64,000 bases of DNA from NCBI GenBank assembly GCA_902806575.1, contig CADCXD010000011.1, positions 2,542,001-2,606,000 on the forward strand, in the 5' to 3' direction. The number at the start of each line of letters is the position of its first letter. Position 1 is the first letter of the stretch. Shown here piece by piece: positions 26,123 to 37,600 of the stretch. A program made the position numbers and the translations under genes. Under the pieces are notes generated by a model. The model was not told the origin of the DNA. It ran no database searches and worked only from the letters and a program-made list of their open reading frames with translations. Origin of the DNA: Jackrogersella multiformis (taxonomy: Eukaryota; Ascomycota; Sordariomycetes; Xylariales; Hypoxylaceae).

Positions 26123-27242
26123 ATGACGCTCCACAAGATTGACCCCGACGGCGATGTCCTACTTACTCTTCACAATCCCAGCGCACCGTTCGCGGTCTGG
26201 GACGGAGGCTGGGAAAAGCCAGTGCTCTCGACTCCCTTAGAGAAGCCCAATACAAAGCCTCAGGATACTTCCCCGCCAGGTGACCCCGAATCTCAATCCG
26301 TACCCACCGATGCGGATAATACTGTCGAAGGCAATCCCAAGACTTCATCCGAGGTCCAGTTCCTGCTCTCTTCGAGACATTTAATTTTGGCTTCCGATTA
26401 CTTCAGGCCGCTACTGCAAGGACCCTGGAAAGAAGGGACCTCGACCGACTCAGACGGCCGTCGGTGTGTTAACGCCGAGGACTGGGATGCAACGTCTGTT
26501 CTCATCTTGATGCAAATCATACACGGTCGCAACCACAAGGTGCCCAGATCGGTCACTCTTGAAATGCTTGCTAAAATTGCCGTCCTCGTCGATTATTATA
26601 AATGCCAAGAGGTGGTTACGATCTGGTCAGATTTGTGGATTGCTGGATTGAAAGACCCTCTTCCGGACACGTGCAATAGAGATCTCATCCTATGGATCCT
26701 CATCGCTTGGGTATTTGAGAGACGGACCTTATTCACAAAGGCAACAAAGATAGCCTTAGAACATTGCGAAGGACGCTTTCCAACATTGGACTTGCCAATC
26801 ATAGCCGTGGCTGGTAGGACGCCTTTCTAGCCTTAATGTCCCTTGATGTCCATGTAACAAACTGACTAGGTCTACAGAAAACATTGATCAGCAAAGACAG
26901 AAGTTATTGTACGCGTTGTTTACCTATCTTTACAACGTTATTAGGAGCTTGCGTGACCGCACAGCTGGATGCTCATTCAAATGTTCGTCAATGATGCTAG
27001 GCGCGCTCACTATACAGGTGCACGAAGAAGGGATTCTCTACCAGCCAGAAGCCCCGTATCTTGGACATAGCATCACGTCTACTATAGAAATGGTTCGAAA
27101 CTTCAGAACCCCAATGTGGATCTCTGATGCTTTAGCTCGTTATGGTTGGCACTCCTGTAAGCTTGCAGACTTATTTCTAGACATGAAGGACACGGTAGAA
27201 GGTCTTGAACTACGGGCTATTCAACCTTGTCGGAAAACTTAA
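26123..27242 (+). CDS. BTB/POZ domain protein, fungal type
   Basis: Two exons, 26123-26813 and 26878-27242, intron 26814-26877 (GTAGGA...CTACAG); 351 residues in frame. I start at 26123 because it gives MTLHKIDPDGDVLLTL, a common opening of this fungal family; an upstream TTG frame has no ATG. The BTB fold spans roughly residues 20-190: a linker, then FLLSSRHLILASDYF, HGRNHKVPRSVTLEMLAKIAVLVDYYKC and the WSDLWI helix. Exon 2 supplies a second helical part (IDQQRQKLLYALFTYLYN...CSSMMLGALT) seen in these proteins. BTB proteins often act as dimerising adaptors, including for Cullin-3 ligases, but the partner of this one is unknown. Such genes are expanded in Pezizomycotina. Confidence 0.88.
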
Positions 27243-27934
27243 TTTGGGCATTTATGGCCCCAGTTACCCTAGTCATGTACTTCTTCCAATGCTAGCATGG
27301 GGATGAACAACTACGAGAGATCGAAGGACGTCGAATGTGTATTCCATACCTAGGTGCCTAGGTAGCTACCAATATAAATTTCACTATTTGACGGTGCGGT
27401 AAGTAGGTAGCAAAGGTTGTTAAGTAATAAGTTAGAGGGCTTACCACTTTTGATACCTCTAATAATTATAGCGGGTTATATAAGTCATGTCGCATCGCAT
27501 CGTATTAATGCTGCATGAGTTTATCAACCATATCTTAATTTGTTGTTTCAAAAAGTTTTGTTTTCAGTAAGAACTGCTAGCCACGTGGATTACGCTAAGG
27601 AATGATTTCCCAATGCCTAGAATTGACACCTATTTACGCCTGAAAACGCCTAAAAAGCATGAGAAAATACTCTTCAGGAAAGAGCGACGCTGGGGAGGGA
27701 TGTTAAGGGGCTTTGATACCTGCTCTGACTTCGTCGTGGAAGGCTCCGTCAATAGCTCAGCTTCGGATCGCGTTTGCATTAGAATTGAATTGTGGAGATT
27801 TAAGTCCGGCGCTTGTGTCTGGGATGTCGATGCCTGTGTCGGATTTGATAATTGCTGTCCGGGAGTTCCCGTCGGATGCTCCGGCTCCGGGCTAGCGTGG
27901 TGGGGGCACTCCGCGCCGGGACATGATAGCCTAC
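27243..27934. other. Intergenic with a possible minus-strand coding tail
   Basis: Mostly non-coding, with a palindrome cluster near 27346-27362. The part 27630-27930 has an unexpectedly protein-like minus-strand frame next to the lectin-like gene (see findings). Plus-strand frames at 27613-27942 look like its shadows. Confidence 0.4.
27630..27930 (-). other. Possible disordered coding tail, unassigned
   Basis: On the minus strand a frame runs open from before 27930 to a TAG at 27632-27630. It encodes a Pro/Ser/Thr/Gln-rich stretch (SPEPEHPTGTPGQQLSNPT and onward) ending in a basic and aromatic terminus (RRSFLKSIFSCFLGVFRRK). Composition is that of a disordered tail, not of random translation. 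It lies directly downstream of the lectin-like frame but in another phase. It could be a missed exon, a frameshifted remnant or chance. No start or splice proves it. Confidence 0.3.
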
Positions 27935-28633
27935 CTAGGTAGACAAGACGACAGTCTGTGACCAGTTTCCATCCTGGCTCACAACCTCCATCAAGTTGCG
28001 CCCTTCTACGAAATAGGCCACCACAGACCCGTTTCCTGACTGAAGAGTTGCAATGGGACCTGTTGGTGCTCGTTCCTCCACTTTTCTACACTGCAGCCGG
28101 CCTCCGCTATATCGATTTTCAAAAACATCATCAAGCGTGCTGGAGCAGTAGACGAACATCTCCATATCTTCCTGTTTGAAGGAAACTGCAGCGATGGAAG
28201 CATCAGGAGCGGCCTCTCTGCTATAACCGCCTATATAGTAGTCAGAGTCCTCTCTTCCCTCGTCTTCAACCTTGTCGCAGCAGAGTTCTCTAAACTTGGA
28301 ATCCGTAAATTCATAATAGAGCCTGAACCCACGGTTTCCAAGATGTTCGAAGTTTGTTGCCGCTAACGGCGAACCAATAGCTGCACGATCTTCAAGTGTC
28401 GGGCCTCGTCGCCATTCAGACCTTAGGCCCCATCCGTAGAGAATGCGAATGGTACTATCTTCATCCTGGTAACAGAGAATAACGTTCCCGTTGCCCCATG
28501 ATGTCACTTCAAGTTTGCTAAATGATGCTGCTCTGATATTGCACTTGTTTAATGCACCGCCGGTCCACTCAGAGATGGGGTCCCAAGATCGTTCCATAAT
28601 GAAATTGGTTTCGTCGAGATAATAAACTCGGAT
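27935..28633 (-). CDS. Fucose-specific lectin-like (AAL-type beta-propeller) protein, probably 5'-truncated
   Basis: The frame is open from a CGTAG acceptor at about 28635-28634 down to a TAG at 27937-27935: 232 residues. Repeated blade-like motifs recall the six-bladed fungal fucose lectins of the Aleuria aurantia type: IRVYYLDETNFIMERSWD, VILCYQDEDSTIRILYGW, RLYYEFTDSKFRELCCD, MFVYCSST and VVAYFVEGRNLMEV. In that family such strands line glycan-binding pockets between blades. Only about four blades are visible against six in typical members. I found no convincing upstream exon within 400 bases, so the gene is either truncated or has an exon I could not place. The first internal ATG (28597) would lose one motif. 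A protein-like frame follows at 27630-27930. Confidence 0.62.
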   Translation of the reverse strand: MRVYYLDETNFIMERSWDPISEWTGGALNKCNIRAASFSKLEVTSWGNGNVILCYQDEDSTIRILYGWGLRSEWRRGPTLEDRAAIGSPLAATNFEHLGNRGFRLYYEFTDSKFRELCCDKVEDEGREDSDYYIGGYSREAAPDASIAAVSFKQEDMEMFVYCSSTLDDVFENRYSGGRLQCRKVEERAPTGPIATLQSGNGSVVAYFVEGRNLMEVVSQDGNWSQTVVLST

Positions 28634-29726
28634 CTACGTAGAATCTGTACCTACCTAACCTAGGGAGGTAGGTTCATGGTTGGAGCGAAGCCAGATTCCA
28701 TTGAGCACATACCTAGATACCTACCATTGGTTGCCTATGCCCACCTATCTGCTGCTAGGTAGTCGTCGCGATAGTAGTACAAAACTTATCACCCTCGGCA
28801 ATGGTATCTTAAACTTTCCTCCCTCCTAAGCTGAATCATATTGCTTGCGAGTAGCCCCTCGGATACCTCTATCGGTTCCTTATCATGTACCAGGTATATT
28901 TAGTAATTGATCTATAATTATGGTATATTACATTGAAAGGCCATCCGTGGGATGAATAACCTTGGAGGCTACAGGAAGTTAGCAGTCGATGGTACATCAA
29001 GGCACATGATCTTTATAGCCTTGATGTAGTCCTGCTTGAGACCGGCTTTTGGCAACCACTTCCAATAGTGGCCAAACGAATCATAGATTCCAAAGATCCG
29101 TCTAGTTGGACACAAGAGTTACTCCGGATCGCCCGCACACTCCATCTCACCCCTGAATGGACAATCGACCCCCGGTTGCCTCAAGTGTTGGTAATCCATT
29201 GTGCCATTAAAGGTGATGAGATGATGCGGGCTTCATGGGTAGTTCATGGCCGGGCCGAAGTTAGGTGCACCGTCCTATCGGCCCTCACCGTGAGTAGGGG
29301 TATAGTAGCTTGAAGAAGGCAAATACCTCTCGATGGTGCGATGTTATTAGTGCTGCTTTCATGGTAGACAAACCAACAGCATATAGCGAAGCCAACAGCT
29401 TTGTCCCGACCTTGGAGCCTTACCTAATACGAAATCTATAATATTAAGCAAGGGAGGCGGGGCCACTCAAGACCCCGAGCCTGCTCCAATATGACCGCCA
29501 AATATGGTGTTTCGACCTGATTGGGAGCTTCACATTGCACCAACCACTCCTTCAATCGTCTAACACTGGCTTGCCTATTTGTACGCTTGTTTCCCAGTGC
29601 AAACGCAGACATCCTCTGTCCCAAACCACGTATCAGGTCGCTTTACCACTGCTTTGCTGTTTCTTTTCGTCAGCCTGATCACAACACGAGCATATTCTAT
29701 TTTCTCCCAACATATTCATCGCCGAA
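28634..29726. other. Intergenic, with a small minus-strand coding-like remnant
   Basis: Between the lectin-like gene and the GMC gene. It holds TACCTAGG-type palindromes near 28660-28740 and a protein-like minus-strand block at 28969-29101 preceded by a possible intron. Frames at 29068-29313 (+) and 29436-29624 (-) show no recognisable family. The last part should carry the promoter of the GMC gene. Confidence 0.45.
28969..29101 (-). pseudogene. Possible C-terminal remnant of an unknown gene
   Basis: Minus-strand reading after a CTAG acceptor at 29103-29102 gives a 43-residue block rich in aromatic and lysine residues (IFGIYDSFGHYWKWLPKAGL and so on), ending ANFL-stop at 28971-28969. A 49-base intron-like segment (GTGAGA...CTAG) lies just upstream, but the preceding frame meets stops. 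It looks like the tail of a broken gene. I do not recognise the family, and chance is possible. Confidence 0.25.
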
Positions 29727-31583
29727 ATGGGACTATACAGCCAATTACCCGATGAAATCCAGACTGTGGACGTCATCACCGCGGGTGGTCAGTTTCATCA
29801 CCTTTTCTTCTAAAAACCGGTATGCCTAGGTCATCCGATTAACTAATGCCGTCATCTGCTTCAAAGGGGGTACTGCTGGTTGTGTCGTGGCGGCAAGGCT
29901 TGCCGAGGCCGATCCGAATCTCTCAATCTTGGTCGTTGAAGCGGGGCCTGACGGTGCTGGCAATCCTTCGGTCGATTACCCTGCCCTCTTCCTGACCAAT
30001 CTCCTTCCGGGTGCCACAGCTACTGCATTCTATAAAAGCAACCCCTCGAAGAATCTAGGGGGTCGTGAGATCGTTGTCCCCGTCGGCGCCGTCCTCGGTG
30101 GCGGCTCGTCCATCAACATGATGATGTACAGTCGGGCCCAACGCGACGATTGGGATTCATGGAAAATTCCAGGCTGGACCGCCGATGAAATGCTTCCATA
30201 TCTTAAGAAGGTATGATAAGTCCCGCTGTCTCTCCTGTCAAGCTAAGTATCTCAGCAAAATCTGAGTAGTTTTATGATATCACGCGGCTAACTCATCCTA
30301 GTCAGAGACTTATCATGGGCCTGGCTCAATGGATCGGCACGGTTCCAGTGGCCCGATTCACGTGTCTAGTGGCACGTTTACCGGAAAGAGATGCCAAGAT
30401 GACTTCATTTCTGCCATGAACAAGGTCGGGTGGCCGGAGATAGAGGACCTTGGAAGCCTGGATGCTTGCAACGGAGTTCAGCGTGCGGTCAGGTTCATCT
30501 CTCCCGATGGCAAGCTCCAGGACACAGCTTCTAGATACCTTAAACCCCGGCTCCAAGATGGCGCACACCCTAATCTCCATGTGCTTGTTGAATCCCAAGT
30601 CGTGCGCGTTATATTCCAAGGGAAGAAGGCCAGCGGTATAGTGTACCGGCCAAAGGCTGAAGGCGCCACTGACCGCACCGTGAGTGCGAGCAAGATGGTC
30701 ATCGTTTCAGCCGGCGCCTTTGGCACACCAGCAGTGCTGGAGAGATCTGGCATCGATAACCGGGACATCATTCGACGTGCAGGTATTGAAGAGGTCGTCG
30801 CGGATGTTCCTGGCGTGGGCCACGAGTACGATGATCACCATCTGCTCTTGTATCCGTACAAATCGAGCCTTAACCCCGATGAAACTATTGATGGAATCCT
30901 AACTGGCAATCTCAACGCCGCGGAGTTGATTCAGAATAACGACAAGATCTTGGGCTGGAACGCCCAGGACGTAACCTGCAAGCTTCGTCCTACCAACGAG
31001 GATGTAGCGTCGCTGGGCCCCGTCTTTAAGGAAGTCTGGGATGAAGAATTCAAAGACAGCCCTAACAAGCCACTGATGATGATGGTGTTGGTAAATTGGT
31101 AAGCTTGCCTTGTCTGCGTATACCTTGTGTACGAACTTCTCCTGTTGGAACGTATGTCAATTAATGAGTAACACTAGTTTCCCAGGCGAACCTATCGGAA
31201 TCCCACCAGGACAGTACTTTGGTGTTTCGACATTTACCACGTACCCGTTCTCGAGGGGACACGTCCATATAACGGGCCCTGGGTTGGCAGACCCGCTCGA
31301 TTTCGAGACGGGCTTCTTCGCGGATGAAAAGGGCATTGATCTCAGAAAGCACCGCTGGGCATACAAGAAGCAGCGAGAAGTCGCCCGGCGAATGTCCGTA
31401 TTCCGCGGCGAACTTCCAGCCGGTCATCCGCCTTTCCCCTCAGATTCCAATGCCGCATGTGTGGCACCGGATGGCCCGCTCACGGATGTGCAGGACATTG
31501 AGTACTCGGCAGACGATGACGCCATCATCGACAAGTGGGCGCGCGACAACGTTAGCTCACCTTGGCACTCTTTAGGCATGTGT
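29727..31583 (+). pseudogene. GMC oxidoreductase, alcohol-oxidase-like: 5' part of a gene split by a retrotransposon
   Basis: Exons 29727-29787, 29867-30210, 30302-31098 and 31178-31583, with introns of 79, 91 and 79 bases; all junctions close in frame (536 codons before the break). The N terminus MGLYSQLPDEIQTVDVI leads into the FAD dinucleotide-binding motif GGGTAGCVVAARLAE, then VLGGGSSINMMMYSRAQRDDWDSW, PLMMMVLVNCFPGEP and the active-site approach WHSLGMC. The pattern is that of the alcohol (methanol) oxidase branch of the GMC family: FAD oxidases that convert a primary alcohol to aldehyde and H2O2, usually in peroxisomes. A 7.0-kb element is inserted after codon TGT; the rest resumes at 38620. 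The family's usual threonine before the active-site cysteine is here methionine (ACG to ATG), produced by a C-to-T change within the target-site duplication. The present transcript would run into AT-rich DNA and stop at 31640-31642. Confidence 0.92.
31579..31583. repeat. Left target-site duplication of element 1 (TGTGT)
   Basis: Five bases directly before the TGTGAC terminus. The right copy (38615-38619) reads CGTGT, so the pair differs by a single C-to-T transition. Confidence 0.8.
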
Positions 31584-31896
31584 TGTGACAAGGGCAATAG
31601 GGCTTGGAACTGTAGTTTAATTTTGAATTATAATTCTTTATAATCTTAAGGTCTTTGCCTTTTATCTCTTCTTATAAAGTAAGGCGTAATAACTTATATG
31701 TATACAATTTAAATATCTCCTTAAGTACCGTTAGTGCCTTTTTAATCTTGTTAATTTAATTTTATATATATTAATCGAGTTTTTTAATTAACCTTATTTA
31801 ATAGCTTTATTTTATAAGTTTTAATATATTTTATATTTATTAATATATATATATATATTAATTATATTTTATTTCGTAAGACTTATTCGTATAATA
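31584..31896 (-). repeat. LTR of element 1, left copy (sense 3' LTR), 313 bp
   Basis: Aligns end to end with 38302-38614. Its outer 150-170 bases are little mutated (TGTGACAAGGGCAATAGGGC), while its inner half is fully A+T-shifted. Confidence 0.9.
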
Positions 31897-32438
31897 TTAA
31901 CTTTTTCTTTTTTAATATTTAATTTTAAACATTTTAAAAGATTATAAAATTATAAGGTTTATTAATATATTACTTATAAAATAATTTAATTATTATTTTT
32001 ACTTTATCGTTAAATATATATTTATAAAGTTCTTAAATTTAATGCTTTTTAATTAATTAACTTTCTTATTTTATAAAATACTTTACTTTATTTTAATTTT
32101 TAATAAAGTTTATAACTTATTTTATTTAATAATTTTTAAACTTTATTAAGGCTATTTTACGTAAAATTTAATTAAGGTTAAGAAGTTCTTAATTATTAAC
32201 GCGGTAAAGTTTAATAAGTAAAATATAAAATAAATTATATATTTTTTAACCTTTAAGTAAAATAAGTTTTACCGTTATAAAAAGATTATTTATTAAATCT
32301 TAAAAGGTTTTAAAAGTTTTTTATTTAATTTTTTAACAAAGCGTTTAGTTTTAATATTTTTTATATTAAATATTATAAATTTTTTTTTAAAAGGTTAGTA
32401 TATTTTTTTATCGTTTATTTACTTATTTCTTTATTTAT

Positions 32439-32881
32439 TAACGGTTTTATTTTAAGTATTTTTATATTTTTTAATATATTTATATTATTTAATATATATA
32501 TAATTTGCTTTTTAAATTACGTAAAGTGTTTATAAAAGGGTTATAAGCGGTTAAATAATAATTATAATTAATATAAAAATATATAAGTTATATTAATAAT
32601 AAAATAATATTATTATAAATAAATTTAATTATTATAAAAAGGTCTTTTTAATTACTTATTTTATAATTAATAAAGGCCTTAAGGTAAACCTTTAAAATTT
32701 AATTAAGGCGTTTTATTTAGTTATTAATTTATTATTATGCACTAATAGGTTAAAATGAAGGTCTTAAAATAGTTATTTTTCTTAAGAGTGAAAGCAGAGC
32801 TAGTATCTCGAAAAATAGCCAGTAGGTACAAAGCACGGGCCACTACCTTAACCACAGACCATATAGCTGTGGCTCTTTACA
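32439..32881 (-). mobile_element. Possible nested insertion (solo-LTR-like) in element 1, about 443 bp
   Basis: Absent at the matching place in element 2. On the minus strand it begins TGTAAAGAGCC and ends CCGTTA (a mutated CA end would read TA), with TTTAT on both sides in + orientation. The part 32738-32881 has normal base composition, with a CCACAG...CTGTGG hairpin, unlike everything around it; the rest is A+T-rich. A deletion in element 2 is the alternative, because element 2 shares a few AT-rich bases at the junction that the simple insertion model does not predict. Confidence 0.4.
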
Positions 32882-34471
32882 TTTATAAGTAAAACGTAAT
32901 ATTTATATAAGATTTAATTCTTATTAATTTAAAAAAGTTTTTTTAAATATGGAAAATAAACCTAAAATCTTTATTAAAAATAATATTTAATAATACGTTA
33001 TATAATTTTTAATATTATTTAATAAAGATTTTAATTAAATTATCGGATTTTTTTCTTTTTATTTTAAAAGGAATAAAATAAGTTATTTTTAAAAATAAAT
33101 TTATTATTACTTAAATAAAGTTATAACCGTTCGATAAAAAAAGGTTTATAATAAAATTTATTATTATTATTAATTAAGGTTTATAATATAATTTTATCGG
33201 TTAAAAATATCCGTATAAGGCGTAATAAAAGATTTTATTTTATTAACATTTTAAATAACCTCGTACGTAATTTTAAATAATATTTTTAATATTTAATTAT
33301 TAAAAGTTTTAAATAATTAATTTTAAAGTTTTATCTATTCTTATATATTTGGTAATAAAGGTATTATATTTAAAGGAAATAACTTCTTTTTAGAATTTTA
33401 TAAGTATTTAAAACTTACTTTTTTAATATAAGAGATTATTTTAAAAAATAACGTTCTTAAAAAGGTTTATAATTTATGTAATATATTCCGGGTCGTTAAT
33501 AGTTACTTTCCTTAATTTTTTTATAAAATTAAAAGCTTAATTAAGGATAATAAAGTTATATAATCTTTTTAATATAATAAAGATAATTATTAAGGAGGCG
33601 AATAAAGTTCTTTAAAAGTACGAAAAATGTTTATTTTATAAGACCGATTTTATAAATTAGTTTTTAGCTTTTTTTTTTTAAGTTAATATTACGATAATTT
33701 AAAAAAGATATCGGCTTTATTATTTTATTTTTTTAATCGGTAATTAATAATAAACTAATATAATAATAATTTTTATACTTATCGGATTTAACGTTAATTT
33801 AAAACTTTAACCGTTATAAAGTAAGTTAAATTTTAATAATTAAAGTAAACTTTAATTCGATATTTAATACTTTTTAAATATTAATATTATTTTTTAAAAA
33901 AGTTTATTATAATTAATAATTCCTTATTATAAATCTTATAATTTATTTTTATTAACGTGAATTTACGGGAATAATAAACCATTAATTTAAGCTTATTTTA
34001 TTTATTCTTTTAAAAAAGAACGACGTTAATAATATAATTTAATATATCAGTTTTAATATAAATTTATTTTAAGGGATTAAAATATGTTATAATAAAAGCT
34101 TAAATAAACTGGAATTTAAATTCTTTAAAGGATTTGTTTATTTCTTTAATCCATTTTTAATCTTTTTTATTTCCTTTATTTACGTTAATAATTAGTTTTA
34201 TTATTTTTAAGAATTTCTTTATAAATTGTTAATAAAAATTTACGAAATTAATAAATTATTAAGATTTTTTAAAAGATTTAAGTATTTTTTAATTATTAAT
34301 ATAATCGATTTTATTTTAAGTTATTAAAATGTTATTTATTTCGATAATATATTTTAAAAAGTTTACTTTTTATACTTTTTAAAAATACTTTTATAAGTTA
34401 ACCGTTAAATGATATTTTATAAATCTTTTTAAGACTTTTTTAATAATTTTATTATATTTTTTTATCGTATT

Positions 34472-34640
34472 CGTATAAATAAGAAGATTATTTAAGTATA
34501 TTAAAAAGCTTAAGTTAATAAAATCTCGAAAGATATTATTTATTATTAATTGAAAAGTTACGGGAGCGTTAATTAATTTAAATGGTATTATTAAATATTT
34601 AAAAAGGCTATACTTATAACGAAATATTATTTTTTATTCG
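34472..34640 (-). pseudogene. Fossil reverse-transcriptase palm region of element 1
   Basis: In one minus-strand frame the order of residues matches the Gypsy RT palm: an F-R-Y-K-Y block, a Y-L-x-x-P-F-x-L-x-N-A-P-x-T-F-Q core (17 positions, several glycine, valine and methionine sites replaced as expected from G-to-A), then a Y-L-N-N-L-L-I-Y box where YLDDLLIY would be active. Only substitutions explainable by C-to-T or G-to-A are needed. This fixes both the class and the strand of the element. Confidence 0.85.
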
Positions 34641-37600
34641 TTTTTTTTAATCTTAATTAAGTAAAATCTTAACTTAAGATTGATTTTTATAAATTATTTT
34701 ACGGTTTTAAAGTAAGCTTATAATTTAAATATTAAAAGTATAAAATAACGAATAAAAATAATAATATTATTTAAGCTTTAATAATTAACTATTAATTTAA
34801 AAAGGTTTTAAGGATCGGGTTTATCGATAAATATTATAAATATTACATAAAACGAGGTTAATTTCCGGATTTAGTTATTATTAATTATTTTATTTAATTA
34901 TAATTTAAGTATATTAAATTCTTTTTCGTTTATAACGTAAAAAGGTTTTTAAGGAGGTATTTTTTCCTTTTAAAGATTAATAAAATAATCTTAAGGTTAA
35001 TAGTTTAAAAAACGTTACTTTATTTCTTTAGTTATAATATATATAAATTCACGGAATTCCTTAAGAATATTCCTTAACGTTTTATTTACTTTAATATTCT
35101 TTATTACTATTATGTTGGTTAATTTTTCCGGGTTATATAAGGTTAAATTAGTATAATATTTCCGATAATAAGAGGAATTAAACCTAATATTTTTAAGGTT
35201 TAAAAAAAAGTTTGCGGGTTTATGGATTTTTATTTATTATTATAATATAATAATATTACATTCGTTATTTAAAGCGTTTAATTCGAAGCTAATTTAAGAG
35301 AAGTGGTTTTCTTAATGGCGAAAGATAAAGGGATCGGTATAATAGCGTTTTATAAAAGGGATTTAAGTTAAGTTAAAAGTTAATACGGGTCGAGTATATT
35401 GTTTTTTAGTAATTAATAACTTTTATTTTCTTATTTTAAAAAGAGATATTATTAAGATTAAGCTTTCGAAGTTTAGTAATATTTATATTTAATATTTATT
35501 TTTATTATATAATAATATTATATTAATAATAAGTTTATATTTTAAAGTTAATTTTAAATAAGGTTTTTTTATAGTTTTTATTTTATTTTTAGTTAATTTT
35601 TTAATTATTACGATTTAATATATTTTATTTTAATTTAGCCGTAAGATTTAATAAAGTATAACGTTAAGGCTTTTTAAAAATTCGAATCGAAATTTTCGAT
35701 TTTTATAATTTAAGGATAAGATAATTCTTATAAAGTTATATTTATTTATACACTTTTTTATAATAAAAGTATAAATTAAGTATTATTATTTTAAAGTTGT
35801 TTTATAAAAAAGACTTTATTTAAGTTTAATGGTAAATCCTTATTATTAATATTTTTTTTTATAAAATAAAAAAAAGGTTTAATAATTATTACGTTTATAA
35901 TGTTAATAGGATTTTTTATCTTTTTTTTATTAATTTATATTTATTTAATTAATCCTTTTTAAGGTATTTTTATTATTAAATTAAATTTTATCCTTTTAAT
36001 TTAATCTTAATTTACCTTCGTTTTTAAGTTTATTATTATTTTTTAAAGATCGATCTTAACTTAAATTAAAGCGGTTCTTCTTTTTGCGGTTAATTTAGCC
36101 CGATTTTAAGGGCTTTTAAGTCGAAGCGGGCCTTTTTTTTCCCGAAATATCGGGGTTAGTTAGTATATTTTTATATATTTAACCTGCTTTTTAAATAACG
36201 GTAAGGAATTTTTTATTTATATTTGAAATTTCTTTTTATTTAAAATAAATTAGTTTAATAATTTCGTTAAAAAAGATTTTAATAATATAATTTTAAAACG
36301 TTATTTTAAATTATTAAATTATTTTATTAAGGTTTAATAATTTAGTAAAATATTAAGTAACGTTCCTTTAATATTTAAGCTTATTTTTTTTTTTAAGTTA
36401 TAATATTTTTCTAAAAAGTTTATAAAACGTTTTTAAAGGATAATAATATATATTATTTAAGTGTTAAAGACTTTTAACCGCGTAATTTAACTTTTACGTT
36501 ATTAATATTATAATTATATTTTTTTAAATAATAATAATTTAACTTAATTAATATAATAAAAATCTTTAAAAAAAAATTCGTATACGTTTTTAAATATACT
36601 TTAATTTTTATTTATTAAGTTTAAAACTTTATAAAATCTTTATTATTATAAACGATAAGTTTATTAAGTTATATTAAATTAACGATAATTATAACGTAAA
36701 AAAAACGAATTAATCGTTTTAAAGCTTTAAATAATTAATTATTATTACTTTAAAATAAAAGATTTTTATCGTTATATAAAGGCGTGGGATTACTTCGGGA
36801 TAATCTTTTAAAAAGGTTTTTAAGTAATTTAAGGTTTTAAGATTAATTATTAAAATTAAAGTTATTTAAGTTATTATTAAGTGTTTTAATAGCCTTTTTA
36901 AGGGAAATTCCTCCCTTATTATCTTTAAATATAAAAGGGTTAATTCTAATAAAATTAAATTATATTTAGGCCTTTTTAATTATTCTTTTAACTTAAGCTT
37001 ATAAAAAAGATTATAAAGAAAAAAGGTTTTTTATTCGGGCTTTCGAATTAAAGTATTTAATAAATAATACTTTAAAATATATTAAATCTTTTCGATTAAA
37101 AAGATTCGGTTTAATTAACATTTTTAATATAACATACCTTTTAATATTCTTTAAAACGAAGTTAATATTAATTAATTTATTAAAAACTAATTAAATATTA
37201 AATTTATTAAAAATAATTTAAATATAAACCTTTAAATTATTAAATTAACGGTAGGTTTTTACGTCGATATACGTAAAATTTATATATTTTTTTATAAAAA
37301 AATTATTAATTTAAGATTCTTTAATATAAACTTAATTTATTACCTTTTATTAAAAATCCTTTTACTTTTTAATATTTTAATAAAAAGTTTAAAAGGTTTA
37401 TTAATAATAATTAATTATTTCCTTAAACTTATTAATAATTTTTTATTAAGCTTAATTATTTTATATATATTAAGTAATTATATTTTAAACTTATTATAAA
37501 AAGTTTAAGTTAATTTATTAAACTTATTATTTAAAATAAGTTATTTATTTATTTATTAATATTATACCGGTTTAATTAAATTAAATCATCGTATTATAAA

